Positions 6,022 through 6,967 of a stretch of DNA of 6,967 nt are shown here, piece by piece. How positions within the stretch are numbered: the first letter of the stretch is position 1; every line of letters starts with the position of its first letter. The position numbers were made by a program, and so were the translations under genes. The stretch is taken from NCBI GenBank assembly GCA_948949055.1, contig CARBWQ010000046.1:1-6967 (forward strand). Reading direction: 5' to 3'. Under the pieces are notes generated by a model that saw only the letters and a list, made by a program, of their open reading frames with translations, searched no databases and was not told the origin of the DNA. The DNA is from an uncultured Eubacteriales bacterium (GTDB lineage: Bacteria; Bacillota; Clostridia; Christensenellales; UBA1242).

Positions 6022-6967
6022 CTAATCGAGTATAGCCTTAATTCTTCTAATTCCACTTGAAGAAGACTCTTCTTTGATAATTTTAAAATGATGAAGATCT
6101 TTGGTGTTTTCAGCGTGTGGTCCACCACAAATTTCTTTACTAATATTTCCAATTGTGTAAACCTTTACCTCTTGGCCATATTTATTAGCAAAAATTCCCT
6201 CTGCTCCACTATTTTTCGCCTCTTCCAAACTCATTATTTCACAAATTACAGGAATTTCCTGTGAAATGGCATCATTTACAAAAACTTCTATCTCATCAAG
6301 TTCCTCTTTTGTCATTTTATGGTCAAGATTAAAATCAAAACGAAGTCTTTCAGGAGTAATATTTGACCCTCTCTGTTTTACATCGTAGCCATATTTCTTT
6401 TGAAGTCCTGCCAAAAGTAAATGTGTTGCAGTATGAAGATAAGCACTCTGTTTAGAACTATCAGCAAGACCACCTTTAAATTGACCGGCAGCTGCCTGAC
6501 GTGATTTTTCTTGATGTTCTTTAAATCTCTCTTCAAATTCTGCCTGATCAACAGCATATCCTCTTTCGCTTGCAAGTTCCTTTGTTAGTTCAAAAGGAAA
6601 ACCAAAGGTATCATAAAGCCTAAATGCAGCCTTACCACCAATTTTGTTTTCTACAACCTCGCCAGTTTTAGAAGCAAATTGTTTATGCTTTTCAATACCA
6701 GCTATAACCTTTTCAAATTCTTTATGTCCTTCATCGAGAGCTTTTGAGAACTTTTCAACTTCCTTTAAAAGTTCTTCCTTTATAAATTCTCTCTTTGATG
6801 CTATATCATCATAATATTTACCATATTTATCTACATAAATATTTGCTATGTCTACAAAATTAGCACAATCAAGCCCAATATACCTAGCACAATTGATAGA
6901 ACGTCTGATAAATCTTCTCAATATATAGCCTTGACCAACATTTGAAGGTGTAACTCCACGCATATCA
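6022..6967 (-). CDS. alaS: Alanyl-tRNA synthetase, C-terminal part of a short form (5' end outside window)
   Basis: The visible 314 residues (numbered from Met at 6963; an upstream in-frame Asp shows the gene runs past the edge) are unmistakable AlaRS. GVTPSNVGQGYILRRFIRR (3-21) ends the class II catalytic domain, RLYDTFGFPFELTKELA (115-131) is the linker motif, and the editing domain carries zinc ligands HTATH (177-181) and CGGPH (279-283). Two parts of the canonical 870-aa enzyme are missing. The roughly 150-residue barrel normally between the tRNA-recognition helices and the HxxxH motif is replaced by a short GQFKGGLADSS linker (160-170), and the protein ends at SSGIRRIKAILD with no coiled coil or C-Ala domain. 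Frame and motifs are intact, so this is a compact type, not a truncation. From the canonical enzyme I infer a full length near 600 aa. It charges tRNA-Ala in the cytosol. Its G+C content is visibly higher than its neighbours, as expected of a conserved housekeeping gene. No terminator is visible after it (5979-6021). Confidence 0.93.
   Translation of the reverse strand, partial: DMRGVTPSNVGQGYILRRFIRRSINCARYIGLDCANFVDIANIYVDKYGKYYDDIASKREFIKEELLKEVEKFSKALDEGHKEFEKVIAGIEKHKQFASKTGEVVENKIGGKAAFRLYDTFGFPFELTKELASERGYAVDQAEFEERFKEHQEKSRQAAAGQFKGGLADSSKQSAYLHTATHLLLAGLQKKYGYDVKQRGSNITPERLRFDFNLDHKMTKEELDEIEVFVNDAISQEIPVICEIMSLEEAKNSGAEGIFANKYGQEVKVYTIGNISKEICGGPHAENTKDLHHFKIIKEESSSSGIRRIKAILD

Noticed and set aside
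6378..6575. 65-residue open frame on the same strand within alaS.
   Set aside because: It is an alternate frame through a conserved housekeeping gene.
3365..6967. Patescibacteria with reassigned UGA codons, suggested by the short AlaRS.
   Set aside because: UGA is the clean stop of the SbcD-like gene, in an ATGA overlap with the next start, and no in-frame UGA is needed in any intact gene here. A CPR host without recoding is not excluded.

Overview
This AT-rich window (G+C visibly below one third) reads like a chromosomal segment of an uncultured low-GC Bacillota lineage, Clostridia- or Mollicutes-like. The evidence is strong AGGAG/GGAGG ribosome binding sites, a YhaO/YhaN-type nuclease-ATPase pair, a membrane-anchored DUF4097 protein, and UGA used as an ordinary stop (it ends the SbcD-like gene). 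One gene points elsewhere: the alanyl-tRNA synthetase is of a short type that I associate with Patescibacteria/CPR. The phylum is therefore a leaning, not a conclusion.

Layout. Positions 1-1600 are a plus-strand block. It opens with a decayed nucleoside 2-deoxyribosyltransferase-like gene (82-436) broken by an in-frame stop and two frame changes. A small cupin gene (433-843) follows; it has no ribosome binding site but sits directly behind an extended -10 promoter, so it may be leaderless. A class I SAM methyltransferase (949-1599) completes the block. A bidirectional terminator (about 1598-1627) separates it from a minus-strand block filling the rest of the window. In transcription order that block is: the 3' end of alaS (6967-6022, cut by the window edge), a membrane-anchored DUF4097 beta-solenoid protein (5931-4495), an SbcD/YhaO-like metallophosphoesterase (4396-3365) and a YhaN-like SMC-type ATPase with a transmembrane hairpin in its coiled coil (3368-1629).

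How the genes work together. The last two overlap by 4 bp (ATGA) and almost certainly form a Mre11/Rad50-like nuclease-ATPase complex, here probably tethered to the membrane. The DUF4097 gene lies just upstream with its own promoter, and a hairpin/terminator candidate separates it from the nuclease genes. The plus-strand cupin and methyltransferase look like the surviving part of a small accessory modification cassette (sugar, nucleotide or peptide; substrate unknown) whose first gene has died.

I see no tRNA, rRNA, CRISPR array, insertion sequence or recognised defence system. The points most worth a second look are the probable leaderless promoter of the cupin, the dying first gene of that cassette, the compact membrane-hairpin YhaN protein, the hairpin that buries a strong ribosome binding site before the SbcD-like gene, and the short AlaRS.
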